A DNA stretch of 64,000 nucleotides from an uncultured Mycoplasmatota bacterium. Its GTDB lineage: Bacteria > Bacillota_I > Bacilli_A > RF39 > UBA660. The translations under genes were made by a program, and so were the position numbers. Location: the NCBI GenBank assembly GCA_900543825.1, contig UQSR01000005.1, positions 1 to 64,000 on the forward strand. Reading direction: 5' to 3'. Positions 35,471 to 42,268 of this stretch are shown here, one piece after another (the stretch's first letter is position 1; every line of letters begins with the position of its first letter). The notes below the pieces were generated by a model, which was not told the origin of the DNA, did not search any database, and worked only from the letters and a program-made list of their open reading frames with translations.

Positions 35471-37426
35471 TTACTTTTCTTTTATTAGTTCAAGGAACTT
35501 ATCTTCATCTATAATATTGATTCCTAGTTCTTTTGCTTTATTATTTTTAGTACTTGTACTGGTAATGTCGTTATTTATTAAATAGTTAACTTTACTGGAT
35601 ATTGAGGTAACTACTTTGCCGCCATGTTCCTCAATGAATTCAATCATTGTATCTCTATTAGTGAATTTGTTTAGGCTACCGGTTATTACGAAGGTTAAGC
35701 CGTCTAGGTCTTTATTGCTATTAGTGGATGCTTTTGGTATATCTATTTCTTCTTTCAATTCTTTTAGTTCCTCTATAAAGTCGGGATTGGAAAATGTGTC
35801 AATCCACTCTTTGGCAATAACATTTCCTACGCCGGGGATATTACTTAATTCTTCATATGTTAGATTACTTATTTTGTTAAAATCGTTGTTAAAGTGATTG
35901 CATATAAGTTTTGCTCTGGAAAAGCCTATATCAGGTATGCCTAATGCATATATAAAATTGGCTAATTTTACATGTCGTGACTTTTCTATAGAGTTTATCA
36001 TATTATTGTAGGATTTTTCTCCGAAACCATCGAAAGCTATTATTTTATCTTTATATCTATCTAAATGGTATAGGTCTTTATAATTGTTTACTATTTTTTC
36101 GGTAATTAGTTTGTTTAGAATCATATCGGAGATACCGTCAATGTTCATAGCGTTTCTACTTACAAAGAGACTTAAGCGTTTTATTAGTTTGGCTTTGCAG
36201 AAATCATTCATGCAGTATAAATATTTTACATCGGAATTGGATATGATACTAGCTTTGCTGCCACATACAGGGCATCTATCTGGTATTTCTAAATTACCGC
36301 TTTGAGTGGAATTACTAGCTATTTGAGGAATGATCATATTGGCTTTATAAACCATGATGGTATCCCCTATTCCTAATTTTAATCCTTCTAATATTGAAAC
36401 GTTATGAACTGAGGCTCTGGATACTATGGTTCCTTCTAGTTCTACTGGGTCGAATACTGCTACGGGATTGATAAGGCCGGTTCTTGATACGAGCCAATCT
36501 ACTTTTCTTAATGTGGTGGCTACTGTTTCATCTTTCCATTTGAATGCTAATGAGTGTTTAGGAAATTTGGCGGTAGTTCCAAGGCTATTACCATATGCTA
36601 TGTCGTCATAAGTGATAACTAAACCATCGGATGGTATATCGTATTCTTTGACTTTTTCTTTGAACATAAGCACTTGTTCTTTGACTGTGTTTTTTGTTAC
36701 TTTATAATGTTCTACTACTTCAAAGCCTTGGTTTTTTAGCCAATCGAAACATTCGCTTTTTAAATTGGATATATTAGTAGATGATTCGATTAGGGCAAAG
36801 ATTATGCAATTAACGCATCTTTTAGCGGTAATACTACTATCAAGTTGTCTTACGGAACCGGAACATAGATTTCTTGGATTTTTGTATTGGCTGGAGCCAT
36901 CTCCTAATTCTTCATTCATTCTGTTAAAATCGGAATATTTAATTATAGCTTCTCCTCTTAATACTAGTCTTCCTTTATATGGAATTGTAAGTGGAACGTT
37001 TTTGAATTGTTTGACATTTTCTGTTACTAGCTCTCCTATTATTCCTGTTCCTCTGGTAACACCACTGATAAGTTTGCCGTCTTCATAAGTAAGTACTATT
37101 GTTAGGCCGTCTAGTTTCCATGATAATAGGCCTTCTTTGTCCCCTAGGAAGTTTTCTAATTCGCTTACTTTCTTGGTTTTAGCTAATGACAACATTGGAC
37201 TAGGATGTTCTACTTGCTTTAAGGAACTGGATATTTCTGGTTCGACATTTATTGTTGGGCTGTTGGATAGTGTCATGTTGGTTTCTTTTTCTAATTCTAC
37301 TAATTCATCATAAAGATGGTCGTATTCGTAGTCGGTCATCATGATTGTATTTTTTTGATAATATAATTCTGAGGCTTTATTTAGGATGTTTATTAGTTCT
37401 TTCATTCTTGTTATTTTATCTTCCAT
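35471..37426 (-). CDS. ligA: NAD-dependent DNA ligase LigA
   Basis: LigA seals nicks in replication and repair using NAD+. Adenylation lysine is in LLSWKLDGLTI (KxDG), the NAD-binding Ia region is in YYQKNTIMMTDYEYDHL, the zinc finger is CPVCGS...YCMNDFC, HhH motifs follow (LSNIPGVGNVIAKEW), and a BRCT domain ends the protein (GLTFVITGSLNKFTNRDTM). About 651 residues, normal. ATG at 37426 is favoured by spacing to AAAGGAGA over an ATG two codons upstream. pcrA, often upstream, is absent. Confidence 0.97.
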   Translation of the reverse strand: MEDKITRMKELINILNKASELYYQKNTIMMTDYEYDHLYDELVELEKETNMTLSNSPTINVEPEISSSLKQVEHPSPMLSLAKTKKVSELENFLGDKEGLLSWKLDGLTIVLTYEDGKLISGVTRGTGIIGELVTENVKQFKNVPLTIPYKGRLVLRGEAIIKYSDFNRMNEELGDGSSQYKNPRNLCSGSVRQLDSSITAKRCVNCIIFALIESSTNISNLKSECFDWLKNQGFEVVEHYKVTKNTVKEQVLMFKEKVKEYDIPSDGLVITYDDIAYGNSLGTTAKFPKHSLAFKWKDETVATTLRKVDWLVSRTGLINPVAVFDPVELEGTIVSRASVHNVSILEGLKLGIGDTIMVYKANMIIPQIASNSTQSGNLEIPDRCPVCGSKASIISNSDVKYLYCMNDFCKAKLIKRLSLFVSRNAMNIDGISDMILNKLITEKIVNNYKDLYHLDRYKDKIIAFDGFGEKSYNNMINSIEKSRHVKLANFIYALGIPDIGFSRAKLICNHFNNDFNKISNLTYEELSNIPGVGNVIAKEWIDTFSNPDFIEELKELKEEIDIPKASTNSNKDLDGLTFVITGSLNKFTNRDTMIEFIEEHGGKVVTSISSKVNYLINNDITSTSTKNNKAKELGINIIDEDKFLELIKEK

Positions 37427-37466
37427 TTGCATTCTCCTTTATGTATATTTATATTATAGCATAATT

Positions 37467-37487
37467 AAAAGAACTATAAAAGTTCTT
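37467..37487 (-). terminator. Terminator downstream of the DUF362 remnant
   Basis: AAGAACT/AGTTCTT stem with a T-run on the minus strand, left behind the broken gene. Confidence 0.55.
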
Positions 37488-37549
37488 ATTTGATTTTTTT
37501 GTTATAAGATATTATAATTTGTCTTTGGCAATAATAATTGTTAGTCATA

Positions 37550-38039
37550 CTAAATGTTATCGATGTTTATTAATTCATAGTCTTTGGTGCCGAATTTTAA
37601 AGCTGCCGCTGCATCGATGATGTGATTGCCATGTCTTGATTCTATACGTTCTATTAGGTGGTCTTTGCCTTTGTCACTACTGGATGCTACTCCTATGGAT
37701 AATTGTTTTAGGGCTCCACCAAAGCCTCCCATTGGATGTACCTTGAAATGCGATAATACTAACATGGCTATCCGTTATATCTATTTGATAATATTTATCC
37801 CAGCCATGTTCTTGCATTAATTTTTGATGTTTGTTGGTTGTATTTCTGGCTCCTTCGTATGCTGTATTGCATTCTACTACTACACCATCCACTTCTTCTA
37901 TTATGTCTTTCATGAATTCTGGTTTTAGATAGTTTTGATTTCCTTCTTCTCCGGAATGTATTTTTACAGCGGTTGGTTTGGGTAATTCTATATTTAATTT
38001 CTTATATAATTTTACTAGTGTTTCGCTATATCTTTCTTT
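37550..38039 (-). pseudogene. DUF362 (Fe-S centre) protein remnant
   Basis: Pieces of a DUF362 family protein survive in order but in different frames. First comes YSETLVKLYKKLNIELPKP to KIHSGEEGNQNYLKPEF and VVVECNTAYEGARN (37750-38039, no start codon and an in-frame TAG before it). A frame change follows at ~37760 and then MLVLSHFKVHPMGGFGGALK joined directly to the C-terminal GKDHLIERIESRHG...YELINID. The Cys-rich ferredoxin part between them is deleted. Family members are about 370 residues; this keeps less than half. Confidence 0.85.
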
Positions 38040-38103
38040 CTATTTATATATTATATTGTACCATAAAAATTAGATAATTGTTATAAAAAAAGAGGGGCTT
38101 TTG

Positions 38104-39753
38104 TTAAAGCTGCTCTATTTTTGTTATTCTTTCTTTTATTCTATCTTTACCTAGTAATCTCATTATTTCATATAAGTCTGGTGTCATACTTTTTGTTGTT
38201 AGTGCTACTCTTATTACTGTTGATATGTCTGCTACGCTTCCTTTATACTTATCTGGATTTTCTTTGTATTCTTTCATATTACTGCAATAGCCTAGTTCGT
38301 CTGTCATGTCTTTGATATTGTTAAACCATGCTTCTTTGTCGGTAATATTGAAATATTTTTGCATATATGTTCTTAGTATCTTAATGATTTCATTTTTATC
38401 GTCAATTTTTCCCCATTCATATGAGGTTGGATTGTATAATTCGTCATACATATAGAATATTTGACTTTTTATATCACTATAGCAGGAATAGTCTTTTCTA
38501 GGCTTTTTCTGTTCTCTTTCTATGTTTAGTACGTTTTTTGTGTAATCTTCATATTTTACTAGTAGATTATTAAATTCTTTATCATATTCTTTGCTCCAAT
38601 TTACTAAATTAGTATATACTTCGTCCTTAGTCATTTTACTAATGTAATTTTTAGATATGTTATTTAATTTTTCTAAATCATATAAAGCTCCTGATGGAGA
38701 CATTTTTTTGGGAGAAAAATTAAAATCTAAGAAATTTTTGTCTGGATTAGCGGCATGCCATTCTTCGTAATTGGAATTAATTATTGTCATCAATGATTCT
38801 ATTACTGCAATTGTAGGATATCCTTTTTCTTTATAATAACTCATACTTGCTTCTGGGTCTTTTCTTTTGCTTATTTTTCTTTTGATTTCACCATCTTGCT
38901 TTAATATCAGTGGGGTGTGAATGTATTTAGGTGGTTTTAAGCCTAATGCTTTAAACATTTCTAGATGTTTAGTTACGCTTGGTAGCCATTCCTCTCCTCT
39001 TACTACATGCGTAGTGTGCATTAGATGGTCATCTACTACATGAGCAAAATGATAAGTTGGAAGCATGGTATCGCTTTTCATAATTACATCATCTATGTCA
39101 TTTTCACTTAAACTTAGTTTTCCTTTTGATAGGTCTTCAAAAATTATTTTATTGTTAAAATTGCCTTCTGATTTGAATCTAATGACATAGCTTTCGCCAT
39201 TTTTTATTCTTGTAATTGCTTCCTCTATGCTAATACTTCTACATTTAGCAAATCTACCATAGTAACCTGTTCTCATTTTTTTTTCTTCTTGATTTTTTCT
39301 CAATTCTTCTAGTGTTTCTTTTTTACAAAAGCATGGATATGCTCTACCTATTTCAATTAATCTTTTTATGTAAGCGTGATATATTTCTATTCTTTCACTT
39401 TGAATATATGGTCCATAATTGCCTACTATTTTATCCTTATACTCATATTCATCGGGCATAAGATTATATTCTTTCAATGTTTTTATTATTAATTCAATGG
39501 CAGAATCTACTTCTCTTGTTTTGTCGGTGTCTTCATTTCTTAAATAAAATACTCCATTTGTATTTTTTGCAATAATATAATCTGTAAGTGCTTGATAAAA
39601 TCCTCCTATATGCATAAATCCTGTTGGACTAGGAGCAAATCTTGTTACTTTCGCGCCTTCCTTTAAATTTCTTTCTGGATACATTTTTTCATAATCTTCT
39701 ATTGTTTTGGTAACATCAGGAAATAATAATTCTGCTAAGTCCTTATTTGTCAT
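38104..39753 (-). CDS. gltX: Glutamyl-tRNA synthetase
   Basis: Charges tRNA-Glu (or both tRNA-Glu and tRNA-Gln when GatCAB is used). The HIGH-type motif is FAPSPTGFMHIGG, KMSKS-type is KRKISKRKDP, and catalytic-domain VVRGEEWLPSVTKH is present. At ~549 residues it is longer than the canonical ~480 and resembles the Clostridia/Bacteroidetes long form. ATG at 39753 is chosen; an upstream GTG is part of the GAGGTG Shine-Dalgarno. No glutaminyl-tRNA synthetase is seen although a tRNA-Gln gene lies nearby, so the indirect route is likely. Confidence 0.93.
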   Translation of the reverse strand: MTNKDLAELLFPDVTKTIEDYEKMYPERNLKEGAKVTRFAPSPTGFMHIGGFYQALTDYIIAKNTNGVFYLRNEDTDKTREVDSAIELIIKTLKEYNLMPDEYEYKDKIVGNYGPYIQSERIEIYHAYIKRLIEIGRAYPCFCKKETLEELRKNQEEKKMRTGYYGRFAKCRSISIEEAITRIKNGESYVIRFKSEGNFNNKIIFEDLSKGKLSLSENDIDDVIMKSDTMLPTYHFAHVVDDHLMHTTHVVRGEEWLPSVTKHLEMFKALGLKPPKYIHTPLILKQDGEIKRKISKRKDPEASMSYYKEKGYPTIAVIESLMTIINSNYEEWHAANPDKNFLDFNFSPKKMSPSGALYDLEKLNNISKNYISKMTKDEVYTNLVNWSKEYDKEFNNLLVKYEDYTKNVLNIEREQKKPRKDYSCYSDIKSQIFYMYDELYNPTSYEWGKIDDKNEIIKILRTYMQKYFNITDKEAWFNNIKDMTDELGYCSNMKEYKENPDKYKGSVADISTVIRVALTTKSMTPDLYEIMRLLGKDRIKERITKIEQL

Positions 39754-39845
39754 TTTTTTCACCTCGTTTTTTATTTTATTAGGTATACACTATATTCATT
39801 ATTATTATAGTTAAATATAATATATTGAAAGGAGAACAGATTAAC

Positions 39846-39992
39846 ATGTATGGTTGTGGATACCCTTCTTATGGATATAGCTATGGCGCTAATGGTTTTT
39901 GGATAATCATCGTCGTACTTATAATATTCTTCATATTATTCTGGAACAATGGTTCTTGTGGCTGCGGCTGTGGTCAAAGATGTTGCAAATAA
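39846..39992 (+). CDS. 48-aa Cys/Gly/Tyr-rich membrane peptide (YjcZ-like)
   Basis: ATG at 39846 behind AAAGGAG, TAA at 39990-39992, terminator right after. The product has a Gly/Tyr-rich head (MYGCGYPSYGYSYGANGF), one transmembrane helix (WIIIVVLIIFFILFW) and a Cys-rich tail (SCGCGCGQRCCK, six Cys). The head-helix order resembles YjcZ/tiny-TM sporulation proteins of Bacillus, but the Cys-rich tail is not typical. It may be spore-coat associated or bind metal; both are inferences. Confidence 0.75.
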   Translation: MYGCGYPSYGYSYGANGFWIIIVVLIIFFILFWNNGSCGCGCGQRCCK

Positions 39993-40009
39993 TAACTATA
40001 TCAAAATAA

Positions 40010-40033
40010 AGCCCTTTTGAAGGGCTATTTTTA
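40010..40033 (+). terminator. Terminator of the 48-aa gene
   Basis: AGCCCTT-TTG-AAGGGCT hairpin followed by ATTTTTA. Confidence 0.85.
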
Positions 40034-40038
40034 TTTAG

Positions 40039-40113
40039 TGGTTGCCCTGGTTAGATTCGAACTAACGCGTGCTAGAGTCAGAGTCTAGAGCCTTACCACT
40101 TGGCTACAGGGCA
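40039..40113 (-). tRNA. tRNA-Gln (anticodon CUG)
   Basis: Acceptor TGCCCTG/CAGGGCA (5' U1 typical of tRNA-Gln), D loop AGCCAAGTGGTAAGGC, anticodon stem CTAGA/TCTAG with loop CTCTGAC, T arm GTTAGTTCGAATCTAAC, encoded CCA. The CUG anticodon reads CAG, the rarer Gln codon in an AT-rich genome. Confidence 0.93.
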
Positions 40114-40224
40114 GTTACTGATATAATTATAGCATCTAATTTTTAATTATTCAAGTTTTTTTCATTTATCTGCTTATTTTTCTAGTTGTCTATACTTGCT
40201 TCTGCTATAATTATATCAGTAACT
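40113..40224. repeat. 22-bp perfect inverted repeat linking tRNA-Gln promoter and TnpB element end
   Basis: Arms at 40113-40134 and 40203-40224 are exact reverse complements, separated by 68 bases. The left arm covers the -10 and first base of the tRNA-Gln gene. The right arm lies directly after the RNA-like end of the TnpB element on the minus strand, where the guide is expected. Confidence 0.9.
40126..40154 (-). promoter_or_regulatory. Promoter of tRNA-Gln
   Basis: TTGAAT (40149-40154), 17-base spacer, TATAAT (40126-40131), 12 bases before the mature 5' end. Confidence 0.8.
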
Positions 40225-40400
40225 CTCCCCGAATAAAGTGCAAATTGTTTGCACCATCACTTCACAGTGATGAATTTCTGTTTCTTGGAAACTACACTTA
40301 GCTTCGTCCACAGACTTAAATTCCGATAAGTGCTACCGTACTTTATTTTTACTTTAAAGAAATTTTGTTCGTTATTGACATTCATTATTGATACCTGGAA
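40225..40400 (-). ncRNA. Candidate omega RNA (reRNA) of TnpB, scaffold part
   Basis: Downstream of and overlapping the tnpB 3' end is a conserved non-coding segment with the IS605/IS1341 right-end hallmark AGTGTAGTTTCCAAGAAACA. It is followed by hairpin ATCACT-GTGA-AGTGAT and hairpin GTGCAAA-CAA-TTTGCAC, then TTTATTCGGGGAG. TnpB nucleases are known to use such an RNA, with a guide copied from the flanking DNA; here the guide would start at about 40224. Boundaries are approximate. Confidence 0.7.
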
Positions 40401-41518
40401 TATACTTTCTTCATATATAATTTTAGCCCTTCAAACATGATATTTATACTTGCATTTAAATCTCTATCTAATGTGTTTTTGCAACATTGGCATACATAGT
40501 CTCTCTCATTTAAGTTCTTGTATTTTTTATCTATATTATCACAAACACTACAGGTTTGACTTGATGGATAGTAGGTATTTATTTTGAAAAAGTATTTACC
40601 TTTTTCTTTAGACTTGTATTCTAGTTGTTTTAGTATTTCTCTAAATGTTGCATCATTTATTTTTTTTGATAGATTTATGTTTTTGTCCATAATCATTTTT
40701 TTAATATTTAATGATTCGGTAATTATTATATCATAATTATCGGTTATTTCTTTTGTTATTTTATGAATGTAGTATTTTCTGGCATTGGATAATTTGCTAT
40801 AGAGTTTATTTAATCTTTTTAAATTTTTGTAATAGTTTTGACTTCCTTTATTCTTTTTGGATAATTTATAGTGTTCTCTTTTTATTTGTTCTTCGTATTT
40901 ATTTATATATTTGTTATTATCATACGATGTATTATCTGACATTGTTATTAGTTTCTTTATTCCTAAATCTATTCCTACTATTGTATTTGGTTTTCTTTTT
41001 GATGGTTCTGGCAATTCATATAATATACTCACATAATATTTGCTATTTTTATCTTTCGATATTGTTACGTTTGTTATTTTGCCATTTATTTTGGTGATAT
41101 TTCTATAGCCTCTTATTTTTAATTCTTCTAATTCTGGTAATTTTATTGTTCTACTAATTAAATCTAATTCTATATTACAGTATTTATTGTAAATAGCTTT
41201 AATTGTATAACTATTTTTACCATATTTGCTTCGATATTTTGGATTACTAATTCCACTGTTGAGATGTCTTTTATAATTATCTTGTAGATTGAATATTGTT
41301 TTCTTGATAAGCAATGGATTGGCTTCTAGTAAGAAAGGATATTCATATTTTAATTTATTTGTATAATCTTTAATACAAGAATAGGCGTTTATATATCCTT
41401 CGCTAATTATTTTTCTAAGATAATAATTATATACAAATCTATTACATCCAAAAGTTTTATTTAGTTTTTGTTTTTGTGTGTCACTTGGATATATTCTAAA
41501 TTTATATGCTTTATACAT
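40385..41518 (-). CDS. tnpB: TnpB RNA-guided nuclease (IS200/IS605-IS1341 type)
   Basis: 377 residues, full length. N-terminal helix-turn-helix/WED part (YKAYKFRIYPSDTQKQKLNK). RuvC Asp184 is in VGIDLGIKKL, RuvC Glu268 in IIITESLNI, and the zinc finger in CSVC (323-326) and CQCC (343-346). The last RuvC Asp is in DRDLNASINI (351/353). All catalytic positions are kept, so it is not an obviously dead TldR-type repressor. No TnpA is nearby. It starts 12 bases after an unknown gene and shares its promoter. TnpB cuts DNA next to a TAM as directed by the downstream RNA. Confidence 0.92.
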   Translation of the reverse strand: MYKAYKFRIYPSDTQKQKLNKTFGCNRFVYNYYLRKIISEGYINAYSCIKDYTNKLKYEYPFLLEANPLLIKKTIFNLQDNYKRHLNSGISNPKYRSKYGKNSYTIKAIYNKYCNIELDLISRTIKLPELEELKIRGYRNITKINGKITNVTISKDKNSKYYVSILYELPEPSKRKPNTIVGIDLGIKKLITMSDNTSYDNNKYINKYEEQIKREHYKLSKKNKGSQNYYKNLKRLNKLYSKLSNARKYYIHKITKEITDNYDIIITESLNIKKMIMDKNINLSKKINDATFREILKQLEYKSKEKGKYFFKINTYYPSSQTCSVCDNIDKKYKNLNERDYVCQCCKNTLDRDLNASINIMFEGLKLYMKKVYSRYQ

Positions 41519-41530
41519 TATTTCACCGCC

Positions 41531-42061
41531 TTATATTTGCTTGTTTATTAAATTAATTAGATTTTTTCTCTCTTCAGGAGTTAATAATTCTAACATTTTA
41601 TCATAATTATCTAATACATTTACATTGATAATATTTAAAGGACTTTTTAGTACTATTCCTTCTTTGTTCTTTAATATTAATTTTGCTACTTCTTTTGTGT
41701 TAAATATATCTAGGTTTATGATTGCATGTGTACTTGAGAATAATTCTTCGTTTTCTAATTTTAGTTTGGTTATTTCTTCAAATAGATCATAGTATGTTCT
41801 AAGTACATAATCTATTTTATCAAAGTTTTCATTTATTCCTAAACTGAAGAATTGATTTTTATTTACTCTTATTAGGTAATTATTATTTATGGTGTTGTCT
41901 ACTATATGGCTTCTTATTTCTTTTATATAGATGTCTCCTTCTACTAAAATGATATTGTGTTTAGATAAAATGTGGTTTAGGAATTTATATATGATTTTTC
42001 TATCTAGTTCTTTGTTTGTTATGACTTTATTAAATATTTGTATTATTTTAATAGTATCCAT
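41531..42061 (-). CDS. Unknown 176-aa protein co-transcribed with tnpB
   Basis: No family recognised. It is soluble, Ile/Asn/Leu/Lys-rich, with predicted helices at both ends (IIQIFNKVITNKELDRKIIYKFLNHIL; LLTPEERKNLINLINKQI) and a beta-rich centre (IILVEGDIYIKEIRSHIV, YLIRVNKNQFFSLGI). There are no Cys, membrane segments or signal peptide. It has a strong RBS (AAGGAGG) and its own promoter, and tnpB begins 12 bases after its stop. Candidates are a TnpB regulator, an accessory or cargo gene, or an unrelated host gene behind which the element landed. Confidence 0.7.
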   Translation of the reverse strand: MDTIKIIQIFNKVITNKELDRKIIYKFLNHILSKHNIILVEGDIYIKEIRSHIVDNTINNNYLIRVNKNQFFSLGINENFDKIDYVLRTYYDLFEEITKLKLENEELFSSTHAIINLDIFNTKEVAKLILKNKEGIVLKSPLNIINVNVLDNYDKMLELLTPEERKNLINLINKQI

Positions 42062-42079
42062 TTTTTCCTCCTTGCAATG

Positions 42080-42108
42080 ATAATAGCAGATTTGATTTAA
42101 TTATGCAA
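42080..42108 (-). promoter_or_regulatory. Promoter of the unknown gene-tnpB operon
   Basis: TTGCAT (42103-42108), 17-base spacer, TATTAT (42080-42085), about 19 bases before the start codon. The upstream gap to leuS (42109-42235) contains only AT-rich imperfect repeats of GGTATAAA-GTTATTTT (plus strand). Confidence 0.7.
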
Positions 42109-42236
42109 ATGGGGTAAAAAGGTATTTTGTGAATGTTTTTTCTGGTATAAAGTTATTTTTAATGTGTTAAAAATATATTTTGGCTGTTATTAATGGTATA
42201 AAAAGTTATTTTGATTAAATTTTATTTTTTTAAAAA

Positions 42237-42264
42237 AATGAATCTCATATATTTGAGATTCATT
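42237..42264 (-). terminator. Terminator of leuS
   Basis: AATGAATCTCA/TGAGATTCATT perfect stem, loop 6, followed by TTTTT on the minus strand. Confidence 0.85.
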
Positions 42265-42268
42265 ATGT

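Noticed and set aside
35225..35488. 87-codon plus-strand frame
   Set aside because: It runs through tRNA-Glu and the ligA terminator hairpins and has no RBS.
40113..40224. Inverted repeat as a terminator
   Set aside because: The 68-base loop and the lack of a T-run argue against a terminator.
40385..41518. TnpB as a nuclease-dead TldR repressor
   Set aside because: Asp184, Glu268 and the DRD motif are present, so catalytic loss is not supported.
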